The position numbers and the translations under genes were made by a program. 64,000 nt of DNA, taken from contig CAUJGS010000040.1 in the NCBI GenBank assembly GCA_963170185.1, forward strand, positions 1 through 64,000, read 5' to 3'. The stretch is from Bdellovibrionota bacterium (lineage in GTDB: Bacteria; Bdellovibrionota; Bdellovibrionia; Bdellovibrionales; JAMPXM01). Of the stretch, positions 1 through 8,066 are shown in pieces. The first letter of the stretch is position 1; every line of letters begins with the position of its first letter. The notes under the pieces are model-generated. The model made no database searches, was not told the DNA's origin, and saw nothing but the letters and a program-made list of their open reading frames with translations.

Positions 1-2198
1 GGCTCACCGTAGGCCAAGAGGTAGTGGAACAACGCGCGCACTTCGTCGTCTTTTTTAAAGCCCGAAGCGTCTTTCAGCAGGCGTTTAAACAAGAAGTAAG
101 CTTTGTCCGCCTCATGCAGAGAAAGCCGACCATCGCGATTCGAGTCCCACCGCGTGTAGAGCGATTCGATGTAGTGATGAACCGAAATCGCACGACTACG
201 CTCGCTGGAGATCAACGGTCCTTTAGGATTGTCGGCTTTTCGAGACGCTTTCTCCATGTTGTCGAAGAAACTGTTCCAAGTTCCGCTGCTGCGATCTTTC
301 ATCTGATCGCGCCATCCAGGAATATCTGCGAAGAAGTTGGGATACCCTTCTTTCACGCGCTTACGCCAGCAAGCCGCATCAATCGTGGGCTTGCCCGCGA
401 TATCATCTGGGCCAAGTTTGCAATTCAAAAGCAGATCGGCTTCGACCGAGTCGCGAATCACGCCGGAGGCAAACGAAATCACGAAGAGATCAACAGCCTC
501 GTGATACCCAATGCGATCGTCGCCGTTGGACGAGAACAAGAAGATGTTGGAAACCGAAAACCCCGTCTTCCAGATATCCTTATCCGAATCATCCAAGAAC
601 TTGAGATCCAAGCCCAGCTGCTGGAAGTCGTTAAAAACGCGCCCAAACTGATCAAGCGTAATGCCCGTCATGCGCAAGCCTTCGGGGTCACTGATATAGC
701 CATAGCCAATGCTGCGAACGATTTGCTGTTTCCAGTTGAGCTCCGCAAACGAATTGCGGTCGTAAACCACTTTCTTGGAGTTTTCAAAAATCAGCGTGCC
801 GTTAGCGCGCGTCGATGGCGGAATCGGCCGATCAAAAATCGACTTCAAGTCGGCCCAAGGCTCTTCGTAAACGGCCGAGAACGACGCCCAGATCGGCCGC
901 ACGACCTTCAGCGGAAGCGGTTGACCAATAGCAAGCGAAGGATCTTGAGCAAATGCCTCGCGCTCCAGCTTTTCCCAAAACTGCTGCGTCTCAACCCAGC
1001 CAAGCAATGTCTCGCGCATGCGTTCGAGATTCACCGCCGTCAGGCCGCCTTGTTCGCGGCGCTCAGCGCGAATCGACATCGGGTCTTTCGGATCAAGAGG
1101 CTTCGCGCCGGCCGTGTTCACGATGATCGGGTTGAATATCTGTTCGAGCAGTGGTTTCAAAAGCCCCACAACAGTGGTCGGCTGCACCGGAAGCTCAAAC
1201 GAACCGGAAGCACCTAGTGCAAGAATGAACTCCGTTAGGACATCGTACGGAATAACGCCAGTGCCTTTGGCCGCAATCGCCTCTTCCAATATTCCCGAGA
1301 TCTCAAGAACTCCGATTTCGATTTGCGCAAGACCATCGCCGTAAAACAGGTCGCGTCCCTGCATGGCGTATCTGAATCGCAAGTAGAGGCTATAGATACG
1401 GCCGATGTGCCCAAACAAGAGCTGCCATTCGCTAGGTAAAATCGTGTGCCCGTCGGCCCGAATCAAAAGCGCCTTCGCCGAAGCGATGAGGTTCATCTGT
1501 TGCGCAAACCATTCGGGTCCTTTCCAATTGGAACGTCCCGAATACAAACCCTGGAACTCATTGAGAAGCGTCTGCAAATTTTCAAGCTTGTACGGTTGCC
1601 GCGAGCGGCCCAACAGAGTGCCGACCGTGTCCATTGTGAACGTGAAGTCCGAAAGCGCTTGCTCAAGAACACTCGGGTCCACCGAAGCACCGTCGATGGG
1701 AAGACGCTGATTCAGAATATCGATGTAAGGACGTAAACGAATCGCCTCGACACGCAAGACGTCGACAACCTCTATCAAACGATCCAGCTCGGCCTTCGTG
1801 AGACGATCCGGAGAGCCACCGAGAATCGCGATCTTGACTCGCATGACTTCGTTCAAAAACGCATCTGTCAGCTTCACATCGCGCAAGAAGTGACGCTCGA
1901 AAAACGCCCGCAGCTCCGAAGAAGAAAACGAGTCACGCTCTGCCGAACCACGACCGTACATCTTGAACATGTCGAGCGCGCCCGACACGCACTTAAATGC
2001 TTCGTCGATCTCTCCGACTTTCGAGACACCTTTGAAATAGGCCTCGAGCGATTTCAAACTTTCCGACATGCAGTTTTCGGTTGGGCCAGAAAGCTTCAAC
2101 GGGGCTTCGCCAGGAACGTTCTCCTGTGTATTTAACTGACAAGCCGACGCAAAAAGCCCCAGGCTTGTGATCAAAGCCAACGTTCGAATTCGACTCAC
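1..2198 (-). CDS. EF-hand lipoprotein, 3' end outside window
   Basis: This gene is absent from the ORF track because it runs off the left edge, but reading the minus strand from a GTG at 2198 gives about 732 codons, and I met no stop in reading it by eye. GGAG lies about 10 nt upstream of the GTG. The protein begins MSRIRTLALITSLGLFASAC, a lipoprotein signal with the acylated Cys at residue 20. Near the visible C-terminus there is a canonical calcium-binding EF loop, DSNRDGRLSLHE (about plus positions 115-150). About 120 residues earlier there is a degenerate loop, SSNGDDRIGYHE, lacking the first Asp and the central Gly. The rest has no domain I recognise. Predicted location is outer-membrane-anchored and periplasm- or surface-facing, with calcium binding inferred. 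The long + strand ORF 24..1217 is its antisense shadow. Confidence 0.8.
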   Translation of the reverse strand, partial: MSRIRTLALITSLGLFASACQLNTQENVPGEAPLKLSGPTENCMSESLKSLEAYFKGVSKVGEIDEAFKCVSGALDMFKMYGRGSAERDSFSSSELRAFFERHFLRDVKLTDAFLNEVMRVKIAILGGSPDRLTKAELDRLIEVVDVLRVEAIRLRPYIDILNQRLPIDGASVDPSVLEQALSDFTFTMDTVGTLLGRSRQPYKLENLQTLLNEFQGLYSGRSNWKGPEWFAQQMNLIASAKALLIRADGHTILPSEWQLLFGHIGRIYSLYLRFRYAMQGRDLFYGDGLAQIEIGVLEISGILEEAIAAKGTGVIPYDVLTEFILALGASGSFELPVQPTTVVGLLKPLLEQIFNPIIVNTAGAKPLDPKDPMSIRAERREQGGLTAVNLERMRETLLGWVETQQFWEKLEREAFAQDPSLAIGQPLPLKVVRPIWASFSAVYEEPWADLKSIFDRPIPPSTRANGTLIFENSKKVVYDRNSFAELNWKQQIVRSIGYGYISDPEGLRMTGITLDQFGRVFNDFQQLGLDLKFLDDSDKDIWKTGFSVSNIFLFSSNGDDRIGYHEAVDLFVISFASGVIRDSVEADLLLNCKLGPDDIAGKPTIDAACWRKRVKEGYPNFFADIPGWRDQMKDRSSGTWNSFFDNMEKASRKADNPKGPLISSERSRAISVHHYIESLYTRWDSNRDGRLSLHEADKAYFLFKRLLKDASGFKKDDEVRALFHYLLAYGE

Positions 2199-2458
2199 GA
2201 TGCGAAGACTCCACTTATTGACGAACACAGGCCCCTCTCGTCAAAATCGCCCCGAAGGAATAATCGGTTCTAGCGACCCTTCACTCCAATGTAAATGCCG
2301 AGAAACTCCACGCGGAATCTGGTTTGAACTGGCGCTAAACCCGCGAGAATTTTGAATAACGCATAGGGTTAGCGTTTCAGCATCCGAGAAAGCTTTCCAG
2401 TCCAGAAAATGACTGAATCTCCGTTGCCGCCCCCTTTTTATGTCGCTATCGTCTCGAT

Positions 2459-3625
2459 ATGACTGCGAATTTGGACACTCCCGAGAGCCCACGAAACCAC
2501 CAGACCCACCGCCATGGCGGCACTCAGGCGACAGCCGCGGAATCGCGGGTTGTTGTCTCGCGACCTCCGCGCATTCCGGTGCTCAGCCCACGTCCTGTTT
2601 CGGAAGGTGGTCCGACACTTTTTGTTCGTGTCGACCGCATCGGCGACCTCGTCCTTAGTCTCCCCTCCGATGGTCAGTTTGGTGAGATCGAAAACGACGG
2701 CGAGCGCGATGTCGATTGGTGGATCTCCGAAGGATTGGGCTTCGTCGTGGATCACGCGGTTCCACGTCGGCGAGCACGCGAAATGAAAGCAAAAATCCGC
2801 TTTCAAGAATTCAAAACCATTCTTCGTGAAGTCAAAGCTCGAAAGTACCAAACAGCTGTCGTGCTTCACGCCCCTTGGTGGATGACCGCACTGCTATGGT
2901 TTGCGCGCATTCCAAATCGCGTCGGTCCTCGCTCGCAATGGCATTCCTTTTTATTCCTCAACAAAGGTGTCCGACAAAAGCGAAGCCTCTCGGAAACAAG
3001 CGAGTTTGAATACAACATGCGCGTGATGGACACGCTCACGGATCGGCCGACGATCCAGCGCGACCCTCTTAAGCTTCGTGTTGATACCGATTGGAAAGCG
3101 CAGACGCTAAAGAAGTACGAACTCGTGGATCAAAAATACGCCGTGGTTCATCCGGGGATGGGCGGCTCCGCACGCAATTGGCCAACGTCGCATTACATCT
3201 CTTGGATCCAGGAAGCATCGAAAGAAGAAACCATCGTGATCACCGGGACGTCGACCGACGAATCGGTGTTAGAGCCAATCCGCCAAGCTCTTGAGGGCGC
3301 ACGTGGAGTCGTGTGGCTCAACGGAAAACTTAGCGGACCACAGCTCTTGCACATTCTCGATGGTGCGCGCTGTGTCTTGGCACCAAGCACGGGAGTCGCG
3401 CATCTGGCGGCCTCGCTCGGGCGTCCCGTCATCGGCCTCTACAGCCCCGTCAAAGTACAACACCCAACACGCTGGGCGCCGCAAGGTGAAGCCGTGCAGG
3501 TTTTGGTGCCGGAAGTCGAATGCCCCGGGAAAAAGGCATGCGTCGGCCAAACTTGTCCACAATATGACTGCATGAACCGAATCAGCCTTGAATCCGTGAG
3601 ATCGCTTTGGTCTGCTCTTCCTTGA
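2459..3625 (+). CDS. Glycosyltransferase family 9 (heptosyltransferase-like)
   Basis: 388 residues with the layout of ADP-heptose:LPS heptosyltransferases (GT-B fold, GT9). After a low-complexity 50-residue N-terminus comes the nucleotide-sugar enzyme opening VRVDRIGDLVLSLP. Mid-protein HPGMGGSARNWP and, near residue 305, PSTGVAHLAASLGRPVIGLY are the donor-binding signature. A Cys cluster (ECPGKKACVGQTC) follows, as in many family members. The likely role is transfer of heptose or a related sugar to the LPS core on the cytoplasmic face of the inner membrane; the exact sugar cannot be read. No good Shine-Dalgarno precedes the ATG and the first 45 residues are poorly conserved in character, so a later start is possible. 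It is followed after 12 bases by a secreted Cys-rich protein, suggesting cotranscription. Confidence 0.85.
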   Translation: MTANLDTPESPRNHQTHRHGGTQATAAESRVVVSRPPRIPVLSPRPVSEGGPTLFVRVDRIGDLVLSLPSDGQFGEIENDGERDVDWWISEGLGFVVDHAVPRRRAREMKAKIRFQEFKTILREVKARKYQTAVVLHAPWWMTALLWFARIPNRVGPRSQWHSFLFLNKGVRQKRSLSETSEFEYNMRVMDTLTDRPTIQRDPLKLRVDTDWKAQTLKKYELVDQKYAVVHPGMGGSARNWPTSHYISWIQEASKEETIVITGTSTDESVLEPIRQALEGARGVVWLNGKLSGPQLLHILDGARCVLAPSTGVAHLAASLGRPVIGLYSPVKVQHPTRWAPQGEAVQVLVPEVECPGKKACVGQTCPQYDCMNRISLESVRSLWSALP

Positions 3626-3637
3626 AGGGAGAGTTAT

Positions 3638-4069
3638 ATGACTCAAAATTTCGTTTCTCGATTCTTGATCACGCTTCTAATGGGTGTCGCGATTGTCACC
3701 GCGGCCGCCCCGGCCCTCGCCGCCGAGAGTTCTTCTTCCGATACACTTTCCGAACAAGAGGACTTCTCGCGAGCAAAGGCGATTTTGAATCTGAATCCCG
3801 GTGACGAGATCACCATTCGCGCCAACACCACAACGACTGTGACGTGCGCAGCGGGTTCAAGTCTTCCAAACTGCAAGAGCGCGATCGCTAGCTACGAGTC
3901 TCGCTTCCAAACCTGCAAGCGCTCGTACCCAGCCTCGACCTGCTTCAACAACGAATGGCCCGCATTCAAAACACGCAATCCGGAATGTATTACAGAGGGC
4001 TTTGATGCCTGCGTCCGGACTTGCGGCGAGAGTTACCCTAGCTCGACTTGTTACAACAATTGCCGCTGA
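3638..4069 (+). CDS. Small secreted cysteine-rich protein
   Basis: 143 residues, preceded by a GGGAGAG ribosome-binding site. The N-terminus MTQNFVSRFLITLLMGVAIV with a following APALA is a Sec signal peptide cleaved near residue 29. The mature part contains nine cysteines. The C-terminal half carries a repeated motif: CKRSYPASTCFNN and then CGESYPSSTCYNN, i.e. C-x2-SYP-x-STC-[FY]-NN twice. Such spacing suggests disulfide cross-linked loops in the periplasm or outside the cell. I do not recognise the family. It sits between a GT9 glycosyltransferase and a small outer-membrane barrel with short gaps, so it may belong to the same envelope-related operon. Confidence 0.8.
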   Translation: MTQNFVSRFLITLLMGVAIVTAAAPALAAESSSSDTLSEQEDFSRAKAILNLNPGDEITIRANTTTTVTCAAGSSLPNCKSAIASYESRFQTCKRSYPASTCFNNEWPAFKTRNPECITEGFDACVRTCGESYPSSTCYNNCR

Positions 4070-4094
4070 CCTAGACTGAGTGGACGAGGTGAAA

Positions 4095-4733
4095 ATGAAA
4101 TCGTCCACTCTACTTACGTCCGTACTTGCTCTGGCCGCTACCACCGCCATCACCGCGATCTCGCTGCCAGCGCAAGCGCTTGTCGAACTCAAAGGCGCCT
4201 ACTCGCTTTTCTCGACAAACCCATCTGGCTTAAACGACAACTTCACTGGTCAGCCTAAAATCTCACAGATGCAGGCGCTCAGCTTTGACGTCATGGGCCG
4301 CGTCCCATTGATGCCCGTGGGGCTAGGAGTTCGTCACGAAATGTTCTCTCGCAAGGAGAGCGACGGCGCACTGAATTCCGAAGTCGACTGGAAACGCACA
4401 TCGATCTTGGTGAACAAACGTCTGATCGACACCGGCATCTATCTTGGTCCGGTCGCGACCGTTAGCTTCGCCAGCGATTTCAAATACCGCTCGGCAAACG
4501 GCACGACACGCGCCGATTACAAAACTGAGAGCACGCTCACTGCGACAGCTGGTGTAGAGGCCGGATTTAAAATGGCGCTTCTCAGTGCCGGTATCGAGGC
4601 AGGCTACCTGCACGCTCCCATGGGGAACTTACGAGACTCGGCGGGTGTCGAAGTCGTCGACGGCGGTGGCTCGAAGGTCAACGTCGACCTCAGCGGCACA
4701 TACCTGCGCGCAACAGTAGGCTTCGGCTTTTAA
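4095..4733 (+). CDS. Small outer-membrane beta-barrel protein
   Basis: The ORF track starts at a GTG at 4080, but ATG 4095 directly follows GAGGTG and begins a clean signal peptide (MKSSTLLTSVLALAATTA..PAQA). The 212-residue product has alternating polar/hydrophobic stretches rich in Gly, Thr and aromatic residues, and ends YLRATVGFGF, with the C-terminal Phe expected for BamA-inserted barrels. It resembles OmpW/OmpX-sized 8-stranded porin-like proteins in size only. It ends 14 bases before the convergent stop of the olsA-like gene. Function is unknown; an outer-membrane structural or adhesion role is inference. Confidence 0.75.
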   Translation: MKSSTLLTSVLALAATTAITAISLPAQALVELKGAYSLFSTNPSGLNDNFTGQPKISQMQALSFDVMGRVPLMPVGLGVRHEMFSRKESDGALNSEVDWKRTSILVNKRLIDTGIYLGPVATVSFASDFKYRSANGTTRADYKTESTLTATAGVEAGFKMALLSAGIEAGYLHAPMGNLRDSAGVEVVDGGGSKVNVDLSGTYLRATVGFGF

Positions 4734-4747
4734 GTCCACGGCTGCGG

Positions 4748-5605
4748 CTATAGCGACATGGTGGCGCGGGGCTCTCCGAATGGGACGGGCCTTCCGCCAA
4801 AATAGGCCGACTGAATCGCGTGCCAGGATTTCTCGGCCAGCTCTGTTCGAATGCGCTCGCCGGGAATTCCTTCCGGCTTCGACGAAATCGGATCCAAAAA
4901 CTGGAGCTGCACCTTCACTTCACGATGCTTCAGCAGGCCCAAGAAATGGTCGGCAAACGTCATATCGCCGTACCAACAAACCTTGTCGGCATTTGCTTTG
5001 CCAAACGGCTCGCCGTCGACCGACATGTACTTCATCGCCACCGGCACGATCTCTCGCTCGGCATCGACAGCACTCATCAGAAGCGACTTCTTAAACGGCA
5101 GAAGCTTCTGCCCATCGGTCGATGTCCCCTCTGGATAGATCACGATGTTGAAACCATTGCGAAGCGTATTGGTCATGTTTGAGAGATCTTGATCCACGCG
5201 ATGGCGACTTCGGCGTTCAACGAAAATACTGCCACCCATCTCCGCCAGCGTGCCAAGGAAAAACACCTGCCCCATATCGACGCTCGTGACAAACACGCTT
5301 GGAACCTTCGCGCTGAAGATCAAGACATCGAGATAGCTCATGTGGTTTGAAACGAAGAGGTAGTTGCGATTTTTGAGATCTAGCTTTTCAAGCCCAAGAA
5401 CTTCGATCTCAAAATTGAGAACCTTCAATGCTTTAGAGCCCCAGCGTGAAATGTTCTCGATGAAGAAACGCAGTCTATCGTGCGGATCGCGAATCAGAGC
5501 TTTTCCCATCGAGGCCTGCGCCATATAAGCCGCAATCAGACCCGCAATTGTTCCGCCTCGTGGCGCCATTGCCAACTTCTCGAGAATCGTCTGTTCTTGG
5601 CCCAC
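4748..5605 (-). CDS. 1-acyl-glycerophosphate-type acyltransferase, OlsA-like
   Basis: 285 residues of the PlsC/AGPAT family. Motif I is NHMSYLD (NHx4D catalytic His/Asp, about residue 87). Motif III is EGTSTDGQKLLPFKKSL (about residue 159), and FVERRSR precedes it as motif II. The enzyme transfers a fatty acyl group from acyl-ACP or acyl-CoA to a lyso-lipid at the inner membrane. It lies 34 bases downstream of an OlsB-type N-acyltransferase in the same orientation, so the likely substrate is lyso-ornithine lipid (OlsA role), though phosphatidic-acid synthesis (PlsC) cannot be excluded from sequence alone. Confidence 0.85.
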   Translation of the reverse strand: MGQEQTILEKLAMAPRGGTIAGLIAAYMAQASMGKALIRDPHDRLRFFIENISRWGSKALKVLNFEIEVLGLEKLDLKNRNYLFVSNHMSYLDVLIFSAKVPSVFVTSVDMGQVFFLGTLAEMGGSIFVERRSRHRVDQDLSNMTNTLRNGFNIVIYPEGTSTDGQKLLPFKKSLLMSAVDAEREIVPVAMKYMSVDGEPFGKANADKVCWYGDMTFADHFLGLLKHREVKVQLQFLDPISSKPEGIPGERIRTELAEKSWHAIQSAYFGGRPVPFGEPRATMSL

Positions 5606-5639
5606 GAAAGCTTCCTCTTCTCAAAATTTTCCGGACGTT

Positions 5640-6680
5640 CTAATCTTCTTCTTGGTTGGGACTGAAGTAGCGACGGCGAAACGCCTCGTCCAGATCCGCG
5701 ACACGCATCATGATAAAAAAGTCGATGCAATGAAAGTCACGATCAAGAGCCGGCTCACCGTACGCCTTAAATCCCATCTTAAAGTAAGACTTCATCAACG
5801 CCGGGATGCGCGCATCGATCTCTTTGGCATCGTATTCAAACGGGTTCTTTTCTAGATAGGTAAGAACCTGAGGCAGCGTTTTTACTTTGTATTTCTTCGT
5901 CGGCTCGATTCCGAGATCGTGCCGCAAGAGCCCTTCGCTTTCGAGGTGGTGACTGTAAAGCCCGATTTCCAGCGGCTCCATGGTTTTGGCGCTCGCGCAA
6001 CCGATCATCGTGTCGGCTTCGACGGCGACTACGTACTGCGCAATTCCTCGCCAAAGAAGCGAGATCACCGCGCCTGTACGAAACTCGCGATCAATCGCCG
6101 CGCGCCCGAGTTCGAGCACTGTGCCCGCATCTTTTAGAATGTGCTCGAATTCAAATTCGGAACTCGAATAATAAACGTCGGAGTAGCGATTCGAGTTCAA
6201 GCGATAGGTTCCGACGATGCGCCCTTCACGGTTGTCACGAATGATCAGGTGATCGCAAACGTAATCCAACTTGTCGACGTCGACACCGGCTCGCGGCTTA
6301 AGGTTTTTATATTCACGCACAAAAACATCGAAACGAAGGCGCAAGACCTCTTCCAACTCTTCGCCAGTCGTGACGGTCTTGACCGTGAAGTGGCCTTTTT
6401 TGAATTCGAACTTCACCTTCGGTTGGAACTCGCGAACCTTAAAACGATGCAGCTTCAGCTGCGCGTCCAACGAGTGAAAGGCTTCTTTTACAGTGCCAAT
6501 TCGCCGCATGACTTTGACGGCGGCGGTCTTCGAAACAGTCTTCAATCGACGAGCTCCGGCTGAGGGTTTCTTCGCCGCGGCAGAGGAGTTCGAGGAAGCC
6601 TTCTCGGTGCGATTTGAGCTCTTGCTCAGTCGACCCCGAATTTTCTTCTTTATCGCATTGCGAATCCGCCCCTTAGCCAC
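5640..6680 (-). CDS. Ornithine-lipid N-acyltransferase, OlsB-like GNAT protein
   Basis: 346 residues. From about residue 95 it matches the OlsB/hemolysin-type acetyltransferase fold: LRLRFDVFVREYKNL near the start of the domain, IVGTYRLNS, then LELGRAAIDREFRTG and LLWRGIAQYV, which are hallmarks of L-ornithine N-alpha-acyltransferase (3-hydroxyacyl-ACP + ornithine to lyso-ornithine lipid). The first 85 residues are an unusual extension rich in Lys, Arg, Ser and Ala, strongly basic, possibly for membrane or nucleic-acid association. The next gene is a PlsC-family enzyme, completing the two-step OlsB/OlsA pathway for phosphate-free membrane lipid. Other FeeM/N-acyl-amino-acid synthase activities remain possible. 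Confidence 0.8.
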   Translation of the reverse strand: MAKGRIRNAIKKKIRGRLSKSSNRTEKASSNSSAAAKKPSAGARRLKTVSKTAAVKVMRRIGTVKEAFHSLDAQLKLHRFKVREFQPKVKFEFKKGHFTVKTVTTGEELEEVLRLRFDVFVREYKNLKPRAGVDVDKLDYVCDHLIIRDNREGRIVGTYRLNSNRYSDVYYSSSEFEFEHILKDAGTVLELGRAAIDREFRTGAVISLLWRGIAQYVVAVEADTMIGCASAKTMEPLEIGLYSHHLESEGLLRHDLGIEPTKKYKVKTLPQVLTYLEKNPFEYDAKEIDARIPALMKSYFKMGFKAYGEPALDRDFHCIDFFIMMRVADLDEAFRRRYFSPNQEED

Positions 6681-6802
6681 GCGTTCCCCCTTTATGCTAG
6701 CTGCCTCGCGGTCCTCACGCGGTCAAGATTCGATTGGGATGCGGCGCGGAATTCTGCAATCTCTCACGTCGATTCCCCCGGTTTTCCCTTATTTTAAGCA
6801 CC

Positions 6803-7315
6803 TTACAGCTTATTGGTAAACACCGAGACATCGGCATAACGGGTGCTGGCCGTGAACAGAGCGTTGGTCAAACTACCCTCGGCATCCCCCGGCTGAGCAT
6901 CGCCGTTGTAGTTGCCGCTGATATTCAGCACCACACAAACCGAATAAGTCCCTTCGGGAATATAAGTCGCAGTTTGCGCGGCCGTGTCGATGAACTGCGA
7001 AACCGTGCCCGTGCAACCGAGCGCATTGCACGAAACCGTCCCAGAGCCGGCCACCTTCTGACCAAATTCAGCCGACGCACAGCTAGGAGACTCCGTGATC
7101 GTCACAAACGCTTGAATGGAACCCGAGGCCGCTCGACAGTTCGTCGACGTACAGCTAATGCGCACATCGGGAATCAGCATCGATCTACCGCTGCCGGCGA
7201 TCTCCGCGCAGCCCGACATCAGGAGACCGACCGCTAGGGCGGCGCCCGACGTCAGTGCGCCAAACCGACGCTTCGTACTCTGTGTTTTATAGGTTTTATT
7301 GCCCGCTACCACCAT
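6803..7315 (-). CDS. Cys-rich lipoprotein of unknown function
   Basis: 170 residues with a long basic n-region (KTQSTKRRFG), a hydrophobic core and a lipobox LMSGC, giving lipidation at about Cys36. The mature part holds two C-x4-C motifs (SCTSTNC and SCNALGC) plus further cysteines. It looks like a small beta-sandwich-like domain with threonine/serine-rich strands, but I do not recognise a family. It stands alone between the ols pair and the redoxin gene. The disulfide-rich character fits the nearby periplasmic thiol-reducing genes, but no functional link is shown. Confidence 0.7.
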   Translation of the reverse strand: MVVAGNKTYKTQSTKRRFGALTSGAALAVGLLMSGCAEIAGSGRSMLIPDVRISCTSTNCRAASGSIQAFVTITESPSCASAEFGQKVAGSGTVSCNALGCTGTVSQFIDTAAQTATYIPEGTYSVCVVLNISGNYNGDAQPGDAEGSLTNALFTASTRYADVSVFTNKL

Positions 7316-7414
7316 GCCTCATCCTATCGAGAGGCCCCGGAGGCCGACAACTGTTTCAACCAACAAGCCCGAGAAAAGGAATCCAATATTGGAACTCCTG
7401 TCTTGGGTTCTGAT

Positions 7415-8041
7415 TTACGGATATTTCACGCCGCAGCCGTAGGGTTTTGTCGAGGCCGTCTTCACCGGTTTACCGGCCGCGATGAGGTCCAGAGCGCCTG
7501 AAACGTAGTTTTCAGCCTTGGCAACATCCTCTTTTTTCGACGACGAGATACTATCGATCGCTCCGTTGTACACCAACGTGCCCTTGGCATCGACGATGTA
7601 CATGTGCGGAGTCGTTTTCGCTACGTAGAGCTTTCCGACTTCGCCCTTTGGATCAAGCAGTGTTGCCGTGCTTGCGATCTTCCAATCCGCTCGAGTCTTG
7701 TTGGCTTCTGCGCCTTCTTCAAAACCCTGCTTGCCTGGTGCCGACGAAATCACCGTCAACCATACAACACCCTTGTCTGTGTACTTCTTCTGCAAGGCTT
7801 GCATGTTCTGTGATTCGTAGTGTTTTTGAACGTATGGGCAGCCTTTGTTGAACCACTCGAGCACGACTGTTTTACCCGCAAACGACGAGAGCTTGTGCGA
7901 CTTGCCGTTGGTGTCGACAAGTTCAAACTCCGGAGCTTTCTCGCCCACTTTTGCCGCTGCAAGAGCTTGAGTCGACGCCATAGTCAGACCCAGAACCAGT
8001 GCTGCCAACGCTGAAAAATACGTTCCTCGAACTAACTTCAT
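7415..8041 (-). CDS. Periplasmic thioredoxin-fold redoxin with one active-site Cys
   Basis: The start is set at the ATG following GGAGG with 6-base spacing, giving 208 residues rather than the 213 of the track. A signal peptide ends at QALAAA. The body is an AhpC/TSA-like redoxin: KVGEKAPEFELVDTNGK, then WFNKGCPYVQKHY at the active site, and TTPHMYIVDAKG containing the cis-Pro. The usual CxxC is CPYV here, so there is only a peroxidatic-type Cys. A further conserved-looking pair, PYGCGVKYP, closes the protein and could provide the resolving thiol. It lies 25 bases downstream of a DsbD/ScsB-type reductase, which could supply electrons. Peroxiredoxin-like activity in the periplasm is the likely role. 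Confidence 0.8.
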   Translation of the reverse strand: MKLVRGTYFSALAALVLGLTMASTQALAAAKVGEKAPEFELVDTNGKSHKLSSFAGKTVVLEWFNKGCPYVQKHYESQNMQALQKKYTDKGVVWLTVISSAPGKQGFEEGAEANKTRADWKIASTATLLDPKGEVGKLYVAKTTPHMYIVDAKGTLVYNGAIDSISSSKKEDVAKAENYVSGALDLIAAGKPVKTASTKPYGCGVKYP

Positions 8042-8066
8042 GATCATCCTCCACAAAAAATAAAAT

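Noticed and set aside
24-1217. 397-residue + strand ORF at the left edge
   Set aside because: Antisense to a minus-strand reading frame with a lipoprotein signal and EF-hand loop; its own translation is Arg/His-rich without any domain.
7382-7393. TCCAATATTGGA palindrome downstream of the redoxin gene start region
   Set aside because: A 12-base palindrome in a 99-base gap may be an operator, but it lies downstream of one gene and upstream of another without any positional support.
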